Assembly: GCA_010909165.1 (NCBI GenBank)
Contig: MU008169.1
Coordinates: 1,178,001-1,242,000 of the forward strand
Direction of reading: 5' to 3'
Length of the DNA: 64,000 bases
Source: Anthoceros angustus
Taxonomy: Eukaryota; Streptophyta; Anthocerotopsida; Anthocerotales; Anthocerotaceae
Shown here in pieces: positions 21,451 through 31,752 of the stretch. Made by a program: the position numbers and the translations under genes. Under the pieces are notes generated by a model, which saw nothing but the letters and a program-made list of their open reading frames with translations, had not been told where the DNA came from and ran no database searches. Every line of letters starts with the position of its first letter. The first letter of the stretch is position 1.

Positions 21451-23016
21451 TCCACCCCGTATTATGAGGTGGGTTGAGATATCAAAGAACTTTGGAGGGA
21501 ATTGCTTTTCCAAAGAGCACATCACCATGACCTCTTCTCACATGGCAATTTCATGGCCCGGTATTGTCCGTGGCAAATGCATCTGTCTGACCCAGCTTCA
21601 CAACCGCCTTGTACACGGCTCTATGCACCCCGAAGGGCGATGGGAAGATGATTTCCGGCATGATGTGCAGGTCATGGCACCAAGCTTCAACTTTGCCCCA
21701 TCTAATTTTGGCTCCTATGTTAGACCCATAGCACGTGGGCAACTGTACCTTCAATTCCTCTATGACCCGGCAGGTCGTCTTTGACAAAATGTATGGCCTC
21801 GGGGCATTGGCGATCCTCTCCCCGGCGGAACCACCTTTTCCTCCATTGGATTCCATGTCCATCCTTGATGCAGGACATCTCGCTCTCCGTCAAAGTAGGC
21901 CATATGGCCTACTGCATTGTTCTTTTCACGTGCATGACATCCTTTGGCGCCCTGGCAAGCGGTGGCGCTAATATGGTAGCACCCCGATACGAGGGGCGAC
22001 ATCCGCCGGGTTCCAAAATTTCCTATGGATCTCGGTGTCGCACCTTCTTTGCGTGCCATCGGTCCACATCGAAGCGTTGGTGGCTTGGGTGGGGTCGGAG
22101 TTCGACGCATCGTATCGATCCGTATCTTGCGTCACTATCGTCTATTCCGTAACCACCTCTCCGGTTCCAACATAAATCCTTTTTAACTCCGGAGAATCAG
22201 GAATCGAGTCGATATCACACACGCACGGGTCCCTTTCACTTGCAATCGATCGGTGCCCAAGCCTTGGTAATTAAGCGGTACCAAAACCGCTGCTTGCAAC
22301 TTGAAATACCTCCTAGGATCGTTCGCTATTGAAAAGTCTTCTATGTCCACCTCTCCACGACTCTTCCGGTTCTTCTACCGGTGTTCCATATAAACATCAA
22401 AATTTTTACCATGCGGTGGTGGTATAATCAATAACATGATGACATGGGCGTCCTTTGTGCTAGCCAGGGAGGCATGTTGTGAACAAACACGAACTAGCCA
22501 TATGGACGTGTTTACAAACATGTGGCCAAATGGGTTGAAGCCATACATGGATAATGCCAACCTCAAGTTAGGCTCATCCCGAACCCTCCAAGCGCATCAA
22601 GTGCTCTCAAGCGGGGTGTCGCCATCATGGACATGTCCTCATTCTCACTTTTGCCTCCCGACATACCAAGTTATCATTTTGCTATTTACGGCATTGGAAC
22701 ATGTGTTCAATCGGCGTCTTTGGGGAAAATGCTAGAGGACCTTGCGTGGAGCGTCTCGGTCATCAAACCCTTCCTTGTCTGCGGCATGCCACCTGTGAGC
22801 AATGGACACGATCCGGCGTACTAGCCACTGAACAAACACAATCTCTCACAAGCATGGATTTTCATGTATCTTGGCCCAAACATGTGCAACATTGACTTTG
22901 CCTCGTACATGTCCTTAGGCAGCTTGTTTGGAAGTGGCAGAATATCCACACTTAAGAGCTTTAAAAGTGCTGTTACAGCGATGTCACTAATGTCATACAT
23001 GGTTTGCCACGACTGC
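21440..23016 (-). pseudogene. CACTA transposase (tnp2) fragment, copy A
   Basis: Minus-strand translation contains, N to C, LPNKLPKDMYEAKSMLHMFG and PRYMKIHACERLC (the usual tnp2 pattern is a Leu-Pro, an EA.S.L stretch and a KI.AC..DC box), LALSMYGFNPFGHMFVNTS, a VMHV segment near 21930, and a C-terminal WMY segment near 21445. The N-terminal zinc-binding part is missing because the sequence switches to Gypsy RT at 23017. Against copy B the TDG of the TDGxNPFG box is MYG, removing the aspartate expected to be catalytic, and frameshifts are frequent. tnp2 cuts and pastes CACTA elements; this copy cannot. Confidence 0.85.
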
Positions 23017-23340
23017 CATGGTTGTCCGAATGGAAGCTTGGCGTAGGCAAATGTCCCCCAATCCGTGGTGAAAGTGGTCTTGTCTTGATCCTCCTTGCGT
23101 AGCGTGATTTGATTGTAACCAGAATAGCCATCTAGGAAAATGTACATCATGACCCGCCACCGTGTCCAAAACGCTATCCATGAAGGGTAGTGGATGGTGG
23201 TCCTTCTTAATCCGTTGAGCCTCACGAAATCTTGACAAACCACGAACCTTGCCTTGTTGCTTCTTGGGAACCACCACGATGGGCGCCACCCATTCGCTGG
23301 TGAGCGGATAAATCACCCGCCTCTAAGTCTTGGTCCAATT
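23017..23340 (-). pseudogene. Gypsy reverse transcriptase, N-terminal half
   Basis: Minus-strand segments IYPLTSEWVAPIVVVPKKQQ, KVRGLSRF, KKDHHPLPFMDSVLDTVAGH, MYIFLDGYSGYNQITLRKED and DKTTFTTDWGTFAYAKLPFG are the first half of a Ty3/Gypsy RT of plant Tat/Athila type (FLDGYSGYNQI is typical). Two frames are used. The reading stops dead after LPFG: the YVDD-equivalent region, RNase H and integrase are absent and the next bases belong to the CACTA transposase. This is a deletion or recombination junction, not an LTR boundary. Confidence 0.9.
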
Positions 23341-24250
23341 GGTCCTTCACAACCATGGAGTACTTGGGATTGAGGCAGTCTTGCTTCCTAGCGGCGTGCT
23401 TCCCTCCTTGAGGTCAATGCGATGGATTCCTAGCTCTTGAGGAATCCAGTCATATCGGTGACCTTAAAGGCAAATACATCTATGTACTTCCTTAGTAAGG
23501 CCTTCAACTCCTCTTGCTCCCGTCGGTGAGATACTTGGAAACTTTCACACTTTTGCGGCTTCAACTCCATGTCCTCCCTTTGCGTCGGGGTCTACATAAA
23601 CTCCTTCAGGCTCACTTGCCTCGTGCTGATCCTTCCTCGGAAAGTCGTGATCGTGGCGTGACCCTTCAAAAGGCGGCACCCTCTCGGTGCTCCTCATCCT
23701 CCTGCAAATCTTCTTCCTCCGATGCGTCGTGAAAACATGGGATCCCATCCCCATACACCATATCATTGCTTTGGCTGGTCCTTGGTAAAAATTACTCGGA
23801 CGAACTCTGCCGTGCTCACTGAAGTGTATCCATCGTGGAGACTCGGTCTCCCCTTCGTAAGTGATCGCTCCCACGATCTGTCTTTGCGGGACTGTCTGCT
23901 CGACACAAGTAACTCCACGCCTCCCAAAATCAAAGATGCAAGTGTCCCCATACTGACCACGGCCTCCCAAGAAGTACCTTGTAAGTCCGTGGCGGTCTCA
24001 TCACAATGTAGGTCGGATTGAAGGTAATACCTCCAATCACCGTGGGGATGTTCTGGCACCCCAAAGGCTTTCTCTTGATGCAGTCCGCCATTCGTGAAGA
24101 CACGAATGGGGAATTGTAAACCCAAGTCGATGTCTTGTCTCTTGGTCATCAAATTCACTCCGGATCCGTGTCCAAAGGGACATCGGCACTAAACACCACT
24201 GCTATCTCAATCTCAATCTCGGGGCTCCACAATCAACTCCACCGTTAACT
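23341..24250 (-). pseudogene. Gypsy aspartic protease and spacer
   Basis: The minus strand gives IGGITFNPTYIVMRPPR followed by TYKVLLGRPW near 23930-24030, the usual end of a plant Gypsy protease domain (VLLGRPWL), preceded by IDLGLQFPIRV. Downstream, EQEELKALLRKYIDVFAF and KVTDMTGF (near 23470-23525) are the linker that precedes RT. The DTG/DSG catalytic triad itself could not be placed with confidence because of frame changes. Confidence 0.65.
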
Positions 24251-26791
24251 TCCACTTGCATGCTCCTTACCTCTAGTGGCTCTGGTATCCCCGTATCGCC
24301 TCCTTCACGATCTTCCTCGATCTTGGACTCACCACAGAGGCTCTCAAGCTCACTACAAACTCTTGATCAAGTAGCGCATCGGCAAAGCTAGAAATCTTTG
24401 ATGCTAGAACCCCTCTTGCGGTCTCGGTACTAGCGAGGCGCAACAACGCCCTCTCTTGGTTGTTCCTCACTTGGCGCCTCTCCTTGCGCCTGCTTCTTGC
24501 CCTCACGGGTCACTCACCAGATTCAGCAAAAGACCCTTTTTGATCATTGAGTCGGCCTCCTCGATTCATCTTCCAACATCACAGCAACTTCCTTGCGATG
24601 TATGCGAGTGAAGCGTGGTCTCCACCTCCCTCATGAGTGGTTGTCTCCTCTCGCCTCGTAACCTCCGTTGGACTCTCCTTCGTCCGTCCTCTCCAACACC
24701 GGATCGGTGTCCTTTGTCGCATCTCAGGTGGCCAAGGTGAATCCTCGCGCACCTTCCTCTTCTTCTTGTCGTCTTCTCCTTTCGTCGGTCTACCCTTCGT
24801 TCCTTCTCTCGTCCTTCGGATCGTGTGGTGACCTTAGCCACCAAGGGATCTTCTCCATCACTTACTTCTCCTGCATATCCCTCCTCCACAATCCACAGTA
24901 GACACTGCAAAGCCTCTTGTGGTTCTTCTTCTTCTTAGCCTCCACCGTCAACACCGTGTTAGCTACGCGATGGCCGTCTCGTGTTGATGGGGATTGTCTC
25001 CGTTCTTTGGTTCGGTGATTCGACTCCACGGCCGTATAGGCACGCGTAACACTCCACAGGCACCTTGGATCTCCCACTTTGTGCCCCAATTCTTTGCATA
25101 CAGCGAAGGGCACATAGCCTACTGCCGTCGAGGTTCGGGCGATGCATCGCATAGTGACTGGCATTCCACGAGTTAAAACAACATCACGAGCAGACATTGG
25201 GCGTTGTGAAGGATCCGGCCTCCACGGTCTGGTGGCGGTCGTGAACTATAGCGCATCCACAGGCGCCGGTTGGTAAGTTGGCCTCATTGCTGCGGTGGTC
25301 GTCCTCCTGTCACCGCTTGTACCAGAAGCTTCATCAACATACGGTAGTCACACGGTGTGTAGGCTTCTACAGTTGTTGCATGTCTTGGCGCTTTGACACA
25401 CTCTCGATTCGTATGGCACGATTGGTGACGGATCGAACAATACACTAGCATGCGCGGTGAAGGAGATCTCCTAGGCGCTGGTTGCGACTGACCTCCAATT
25501 GATCAATCTCCTTGTCAAAGCCTCAATTTGGTTGTTTAGACCTCCACCACACGTGGCGTTGCTCCTCTCCATTCGGTCGCTCCTTTACCCTTCTTGTCTT
25601 TCTCCGGCGCTCGGCCTCTTCTTGTCTTCCACAGAATCTTCTCCAAATCCTTCTTCATTCTCCTTTGTAGGCTCACGTCCTCATCCGTGGGTGACTCTGA
25701 TGCACTTCCTTGTTCCGGTTCCGTGTGAAAGAATGAGAGGCGAGGCGGAGGATCTGCCTCCCTTATGCTTCCCATGCTCCCTCACTTCTTCCTTCGACGA
25801 CCAAGCTCATGCCTCGTAATCTTCAGCCAACTTCAATGCTCCTTGCGTAGTCGTTCCTCTCCGACGTAAACATCCATCTTAGTGGGCAACCCACTTACAA
25901 ACCAATCTAACGCGCTCATCGAATAGCCTGTGGTAGGACCTCCTGGAACAAGCTGGTCTACACCTTGGGCGATCCAAGTAGGTAGAACCTCTCCACGTAA
26001 TCATCTGCGTTTCCTTCTTTCTCTGCGGAGAGTCCTCAATCTCGCCAATGTATGATGTCCGTGACTCAACCCTCTAAACCTTGTTAGGAACTCGATTTGA
26101 AGTCTTCCCAATCGTGGTGCGGTCCCATCGTCCCTCTTGTACCCTATGTCCTCTTAACAAACCGGAAAAATTAAGCGGTCCGCTGAATCCTCTAAATTAG
26201 CATGAGAGACATGCTCAAGCGTGCGAATAAAAGCCTGCATCGTCTCCCTTCTTCTTGTCTCCAAACTTCACATCTGCATCGACTATGTGGCGCAATGAGC
26301 CACCTCCTCCTACCGTGGTGCCTCACGCCGACTCCACTCATGTTGGGCCTGTTGTTGTCTGTTGCACCCCTTGCCTCCCAACATTGGACACCGGACACCA
26401 CCCACAGGTGTCATCTCTTGGCGAGCAATTGGCGCACGACCTTCCGTTGGTACACCTACGTGTATGCGCCTCCACGGAGTCTGATTGCTGTCTTCAGGAC
26501 TTCCGTAGAACTGTCCTCTCCAATGTGTCGCACTCCGTACTTCCTGGATCACTGTTTCGTCCCTTCTTGGTTCTTCCAACTCTTCACCTTCACTGTGAAG
26601 TGCAAAATCTTCTTCTTCAAGTGCGTCGAGTGAAGGCACAAAATCCTCTTCCTCCCCTCGAGCGCGTCGTTCTCTCAGACTTCTTTCTCGCAGTTGATTC
26701 CTCCGTGTCGCTCGCAACTCTCTTGGTGAAATATATGGAGATGACCTTCCTCCGGATGCTCTTCGTTCACCACGTCCTCCGGTCATCGGTA
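24251..26791 (-). pseudogene. Gypsy gag with zinc knuckle
   Basis: The likely start is the ATG complement at 26787-26789 (MTGGRGERRASGGRSSPYIS), about 45 bases beyond the primer-binding site. An open run of about 160 acidic and basic residues follows (EEEDFALHSEGEELEEP). A capsid-like middle part includes GYSMSALDWFVSGLPTKMDV near 25880-25950. A nucleocapsid zinc knuckle CKELGHKVGDPRC lies at about 25060-25098 (the His and last Cys of a CX2CX4HX4C box; the first Cys is lost to a frame change). Gag packages the element RNA. Frequent indels prevent a full reading frame. Confidence 0.7.
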
Positions 26792-26831
26792 CATCTTCAC
26801 ACTCTCCATTCGAACAAAGAAAAACACACAC

Positions 26832-26848
26832 TCCCGACAGCGGCGCCA
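26832..26848 (-). promoter_or_regulatory. Primer-binding site, tRNA-Asp type
   Basis: Four bases inside LTR B the minus strand reads TGGCGCCGCTGTCGGGA. This closely resembles the TGGCGCCGTTGCCGGGGA site complementary to the 3' end of tRNA-Asp that is common in plant Tat/Athila Gypsy elements. It fixes the orientation of the element and shows that LTR B acts as a 5' LTR for the gag-RT segment below it. Confidence 0.75.
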
Positions 26849-26852
26849 AAAA

Positions 26853-27948
26853 TGTGGTGGGAGGTTCCGGGACCCCGGAACCCTCAGCCACAGCGGCCAC
26901 ACTTATCCCCCTTGTCGGTTCGTATAGTGGTTTCGTTCCACGAAGGAGTGGGGAGCCCTTCCCGCCGGATGGAGGTCGCCCTCACGGCCCGACCTCTCGA
27001 CTCTCGGCTCCGTCAGGCGCCCGTGACTAAGCGCCCCTCCTACCCCCTCCGGGACCCACCCTCGGTAAGTCACACTACCCTCGCGCGATGACTCGTCGGC
27101 GCGGACCTCGTCGCGAGGCCGCAATCTGCTGGCGACCTTGGGACCCCAAATCACCGTCTGATGGGCAATCCTCCCACCGGGTTCCTACACTCCCTAAGAC
27201 CCTTCTCGTGACAAATTTGGGGCCGCCCCCTCAAGCTCTTGTCACAGCCCTTGAAATTTCACCTTCCCCTCTCTTTTCTAGGTTTCTTCCTCCTCTCTTC
27301 TCTTTTTGTCTTTTTCTCTTTTCTCTCTTGCTCCTTCCTTCTCCTCTCTTGCTCCCTATCCTCTCTAGCTCCTCTCTCGTCCTCTCTCGCTCTCACTCTC
27401 TCGCTCTCTCTCTCTTTCTCTTTCTCTTTTCTCTCTCTTCTCCTCTCTTCTCCTCTCTTCTCTAATCTACCTCTTCCACTCTTCCTAGCTAACTATCTCA
27501 GGCGCCCCTCCCAGCCTCCCGGCAGCGCCTCGGATCATAGGGCATTGCCCTCACGGACCTAGGCAGACATTTGGCTGCAAGTGGCGTCCGCGTCTTTGGA
27601 TTTTGCTAGGGGTCTTCCCTTACCGATGCGCCGTTCGCAACCACAATGCCGCTCCCTCACGCTCGACGCTACCCATGCTACCTCCGGAAAGAAAGGTTTG
27701 GGCCGCCCCTCACCACAGTCACGCACCTCAAGACCCTACGGACACCATGCACCCTCACACGGTGACGCGCTTGTGTAGCAAGACAAGCACACACGGTCGG
27801 GAGCAAGGCATGACATTTTATTATGGGAGCTCCTCCCCTCTTATAGGAGCTCCCCAAACCCTAGCATTAATTAAGTGCTGGGGTAGGTGGGGTTGCTTAC
27901 GGTTTTAAGTAGGTGGCCTCTTAAAGGTTCTTAACCTACCTCCTAACA
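26853..27948 (-). mobile_element. Gypsy LTR B (shared middle LTR)
   Basis: A 1096-bp copy of LTR A, with the same ends (plus strand TGTGGTGGGAGG ... CCTCCTAACA). On one side it has a primer-binding site (26832-26848) and on the other a polypurine tract (27949-27968). It is therefore at once the 5' LTR of the gag-RT segment and the 3' LTR of the second internal region at 27.9-33.4 kb. Such a middle LTR is the hallmark of tandem elements made by recombination between LTRs. Its CT-rich tract is at 27270-27480. Confidence 0.78.
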
Positions 27949-27968
27949 ATCCCACTAACCCCTAGGGG
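27949..27968 (-). promoter_or_regulatory. Gypsy polypurine tract, copy B
   Basis: Same sequence and position relative to the LTR as at 17850-17868. Its conservation next to both LTR copies supports the LTR boundary. Confidence 0.6.
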
Positions 27969-27979
27969 TCTTAATGACC

Positions 27980-30595
27980 CATTCACTCCCCTACCAACTA
28001 TCGCCTACTTCTTCTTGGGTGTTGGCCCCACCATCTTCCTCCTCTTGGCTTGGGGTGTCCCCCGGATCTCTTCACTCGTCGTCACGGGAACCTCCACACT
28101 GTCTCGGCGATCGGCTGTTGGTGGCGCCACCCCTCTTGCAGGCGCTCTTGTAGAGCCGGCCTCTCTATAGCCATCATCTGCCGCGCAATTACCTCCAGGC
28201 GGTTGGGTGTTGGTGCAACTCACACTCACCCCAACCCACCAACTCTACGGCTGCTGGAAATCTCTTCCTCTTCCATTGGCTCCTCCCACATTGAGCCTTA
28301 CGCATCCATTTCACTCTCCAAGTCCCGAATCTCCGAGTTGAGGGTGCAATTCTTCCAAAATCTCCCCACTGTCATCGTGGGGACCCAACAACTTCCTTGT
28401 CAACAAGGCGCATCTCCTTAGCAAACTTGTTGACCCTAGCATGTAAGTGGACTGCATCTCCACCTTCAAACAAATCTCATCAAATTCCTCGGGCCACTCT
28501 CACGAGGCTATCTTACCATAGCGCATCCCTCTCAAGCGTCACCTCACTCAAGCAGGCAGAGTGACATTCTCGGCATCTCTCTTCCATGCCTCCGGTATCC
28601 CTTGGCCATGCATAGTCGGCTGGGCGTTGCTTCACGGCGACCAACATGCGATGCATCATTTTCCTCCGGTGGGCTACCTCTTCCTTCCACCGTTGGTCGA
28701 CCTCCGTTGCTTGCTTTAAGCTCCTCACGCTCCTTGCTCCATGTGGCTTCCTCCAGCTCCTTGAGCTTGGCCTCGATTCATTCTTGGCTTGGCGGCCTCG
28801 GCCTCCCGGGCAGTCTTGGCGTCCCTATTCTCTTTCTTCTCGGCTGAAGAGGCGTTGCCGCTCCTTCCCACATCGGGGTCTCCTCAATCTTTTCGATTGA
28901 GGTAGCCACTTCCTTCATTCTTGGCTTGGGCGCCTCGGCCTCCCGGGGGTCTTGAGTCGTCCCATTCTCTTTCTTCTCGGCTGAAGGAGTCTTCTTACCG
29001 CTCCTTCCCACATCGGACAGTCTCCTCAATTTTCTGATTGAGGGTAGCCACTTCCTTCATTCGCTCCCTACTTTCTTGTCTCAGCCTCTGTTCTTCAATC
29101 TTGCTGAGCCCCAACCTTCTCTCCAGGTCAACTAGGCGCCCTTTGCCAACGCCATCTCCTTGATAGCCTTGCTATCCTTCTCCCCACCTGACTGTAGGGC
29201 AATCGCTTCGGCTGTCCTGACGACAGCTCTCACCTCCAACTCCTCTACTTCCTGTAAGGCCTGCTTCACTAATGGAGTGTCAATTAGGTGGATGGTGCAT
29301 CCTTCAAAGCCTTTGTCTTCTCATTCCCCTCCAGGGGTCGACTCGCCTTTCTCTTGGTGGCGGTCTCTCCTCTCCCATCGATGTTGGGTGGAACTCCGTG
29401 ACTCGGTCATCTCACAGGGTGGGGTTACATCCACCACCACACTCCATGGGGTTGCCTCACAGTACACATGGTGGCACGCCACCTCTTCCTCTTGTGCCTT
29501 GTCCCCACAGACGGGCACTTCTCTTCCTTGGCGTCGGGGCCAGGGGTGGTCTCATCATCCAAGATCACCACACGGTGAAGCACTCCTTGCTCCACCTTGG
29601 GTTCCTCCTCTGCCTTCTTCACCTTCTTAGGAGAGGGACCCCTCTGCATCCCTCGGAGGGACCACTTCAAATGGTGGTAAGACTCCTCCGGCTCTTCTTA
29701 TCGATAACCCATGTGCCCCCACAAGGCACAAGGTAAGTACTCAAATGGGTGCCTCGCCCCTCATTATCCACAATGTTTGGCCTCGTGACTTGTCTCGGTG
29801 ATGCTCATAGGCCGCGACATGGTTGTCCCCAGTCGGTGAGCTCCTTGCTTGACTTCCACATGAAATGAAGAATGCCTTTGAAGTAGGTGGTTGACAGTCA
29901 AAACTATCCTTGTAAAAGCTTCCACTTGAGGTCGGCAATCTTATCATCCTCCGCCATTCGCGTCTTCGCGTCTATCCCTCCGATGAGCATGCTGAGAGCT
30001 TCCTCAGGAAGGTCAGCCACCACTGCTCTTTTTCCATCTTCATTCCTCTCGTGGGAGCCACACCATCACTCTCGCTTTCTGGCCTCCCATACACCTTACG
30101 AATGTGCTGGACAGTCCATCCCTTCGGATCTGTCCGCACGTTCCTCTCCGTCAGGTCCTCTGTTTCTCCCTCCGTCAGTTCGAGCTGCCTGTAGCAAGAC
30201 TCAACCAATTCCACATTAGAATAGGCCCAATGCCTATCGTAAACCCACTGGAGCTGCACATTTTTTGTGCCCTCGAAAATCCCATAAGTCTCTGGAGGAG
30301 ACTTGCCTGGCTACAAAATCCGGCCCCTCCTTCTCGGCGGATCCTTCTCGGGCTTCTCCTTCACGCTTTTCTTTCTTCTTCTCCTTGGTGGCTCCCTCCT
30401 TCTTTGGCGCCTTGCGCACTCCTCCGGGATTGCGCGTCTTCATCTTCCATACGCCTTGGCGGTCGATCTTCTCCAAAATCCTTCCTCTGCGTCGATTTTC
30501 TCCTCAAAATTCTTCTAAGTGTTCTCAGTCGTCCTCCAAGCCCCTCCGTCGCTCAGTCCTTGATCCTCGACCAACTCAAATGAGCTAAACACTCC
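27980..30595 (-). pseudogene. Coiled-coil open region between pol and LTR, copy B
   Basis: Better preserved than copy A. N to C: a start region near 30590, a Lys/Glu-rich stretch, then a well-formed block with VQLQWVYDRHWAYSNVELVE, SCYRQLELTEGETEDLTERN, GWTVQHIRKVYGRPESESDG and MKMEKEQWWLTFLRKLS (30020-30260), a KIADLKWKLLQ segment, a Pro/Lys/Glu part (KKVKKAEEEPKVEQGV), a long coiled coil (about 29030-28510, with SLKQATEVDQRWKEEVAHRR) and the basic tail KRRKMVGPTPKKK near 28010. I do not recognise the family. Both copies keep the region next to the LTR in sense orientation, suggesting it travels with the element. Confidence 0.45.
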
Positions 30596-30605
30596 CCTCT
30601 ACTTA

Positions 30606-30897
30606 CATATATAGGGTGAGGAGGATTTTCCACACCCAAAGGCCAAGGACAAAATTTCCCACATCCAAGGCCAAGGACCTTTTCCCCTTGACAAGCGTTA
30701 GAATTCCTCAACCACGAAGGCCAAGGAAGAAATTTTCCAGCTGTTCAATTCCAAAGCCAAGGAAGAAAAATCAGAGACATGCAAAAGGTCGACCCGCATC
30801 ACCTAACCCACGGTCGTCTTCCTTTGTCAGAAACCCTCAGAAGGCCAAGGACGGCTGATTTCCTCCTCCGGCGCCAGGATGATTTCTCTATATATGC
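30606..30897 (+). promoter_or_regulatory. GGCCAAGG cluster between two TATA boxes, composite copy B
   Basis: CATATATAG (30606-30614), then CAAAGGCCAAGGAC, CCAAGGCCAAGGACC, GAAGGCCAAGGAAG, AAGCCAAGGAAG and GAAGGCCAAGGAC, then CTATATATG (30888-30896). The motifs are retained while the spacers between them differ from copy A by several indels. Confidence 0.5.
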
Positions 30898-30914
30898 TTG
30901 CATCGCTCCCTCCT

Positions 30915-31530
30915 TAGTGTTTATTGCGCCTCTTCTTCCTCTCGCGCGTCGTGCTCGCATCCACCTCGCGCGTCACGGAATTTGCGCTGACCCTCGCGAG
31001 GCCTCCCTGTCGCGCGTCTTCCGGTGGGTAGAACCTTACTCTGCATGTCCGGGATGCGGGGAGTGACTGGCGCCTCACTAGGCCGGCACCAACCCTCCTT
31101 CTTGAGTTCGGTTTCGAACCTCCTCTCTGTAAACTTTCCGGACCTCCTGTGGGACCTCATCCTTCGGCCGTTGACCCATTTTGAATCCGTTTTCCTCCTT
31201 TACATTGTCCGATTCGGGGGCTGCCGCCATCGCCCGCCTCAACTCGCTTCAGTCTTCCGTCGATGTCTGTTGGTGAGAAAAAAAAGAAAAATAAAACCTA
31301 ACTAATATGAACAAAACTAGAAATTATGCCCCTCTTCTAACCGTGGACCCAAAATTTGGCGTTCCACACAAGGGCAAAGGGGCCAGCGGTCTGGTAGCTG
31401 CGTTGGTGGATCTTCCTCCTCTTGCCTCCCGCCTAGTCCGGCGGTTAGAGTTGCAGGGCGTTGTGAGCTGGCTCGTTGGCGTCGCGACCTAACTCCTCCC
31501 TATGGCAGCCTCCTCCCGTGTGAGGTGCTC
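30915..31530. other. Unassigned interval, composite copy B
   Basis: Counterpart of 20600-21220. No coding motif seen. It holds the A-rich segment near 31278-31295 and the block AAAATTTGGCGTTCCACA near 31352-31369. Confidence 0.35.
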
Positions 31531-31534
31531 GGGG

Positions 31535-31752
31535 AGGGACTAAGGAAGGCGGGAATTTCTTCCACACTTCCGGGGTGGCGGGGGTCCGTTCAGGGCGTAT
31601 GGAGTCGAATCCCTCTCAATCTTCCTCCTCCCGGACTCGCTTGGCCTTGGGCGGCTTACGCCTCTGCGCTCTCCCTCGTGCTGCCTCGGGCGAGCCTTTG
31701 TCACTTCTGGATCTAAGGCATGTCTCCAGGTACATCCACAGTGTGTATCCAC
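31535..31752 (-). pseudogene. RTP-type gag-like segment, composite copy B
   Basis: The minus strand reads RDSTPYALNGPPPPRKCGRN preceded by PRPSESGRRKIE, the counterpart of 21225-21450. In another frame it gives PERTPATPEVWKKFPP, which matches the ERTP segments at 14.5 and 41.9 kb. Confidence 0.4.

Noticed and set aside
16779-23016. Reading the whole 6.2-kb direct repeat as one giant LTR
   Set aside because: A polypurine tract and TG...CA ends define a 1.07-kb LTR inside it, and the rest contains protein-coding material (tnp2, coiled coil).
31352-31375. CACA followed by CAAGG as the outer end of the composite element (matching the CAAGG before LTR A)
   Set aside because: The five-base match is likely chance: the homology between copies A and B continues across this point, and copy A does not have the same bases.
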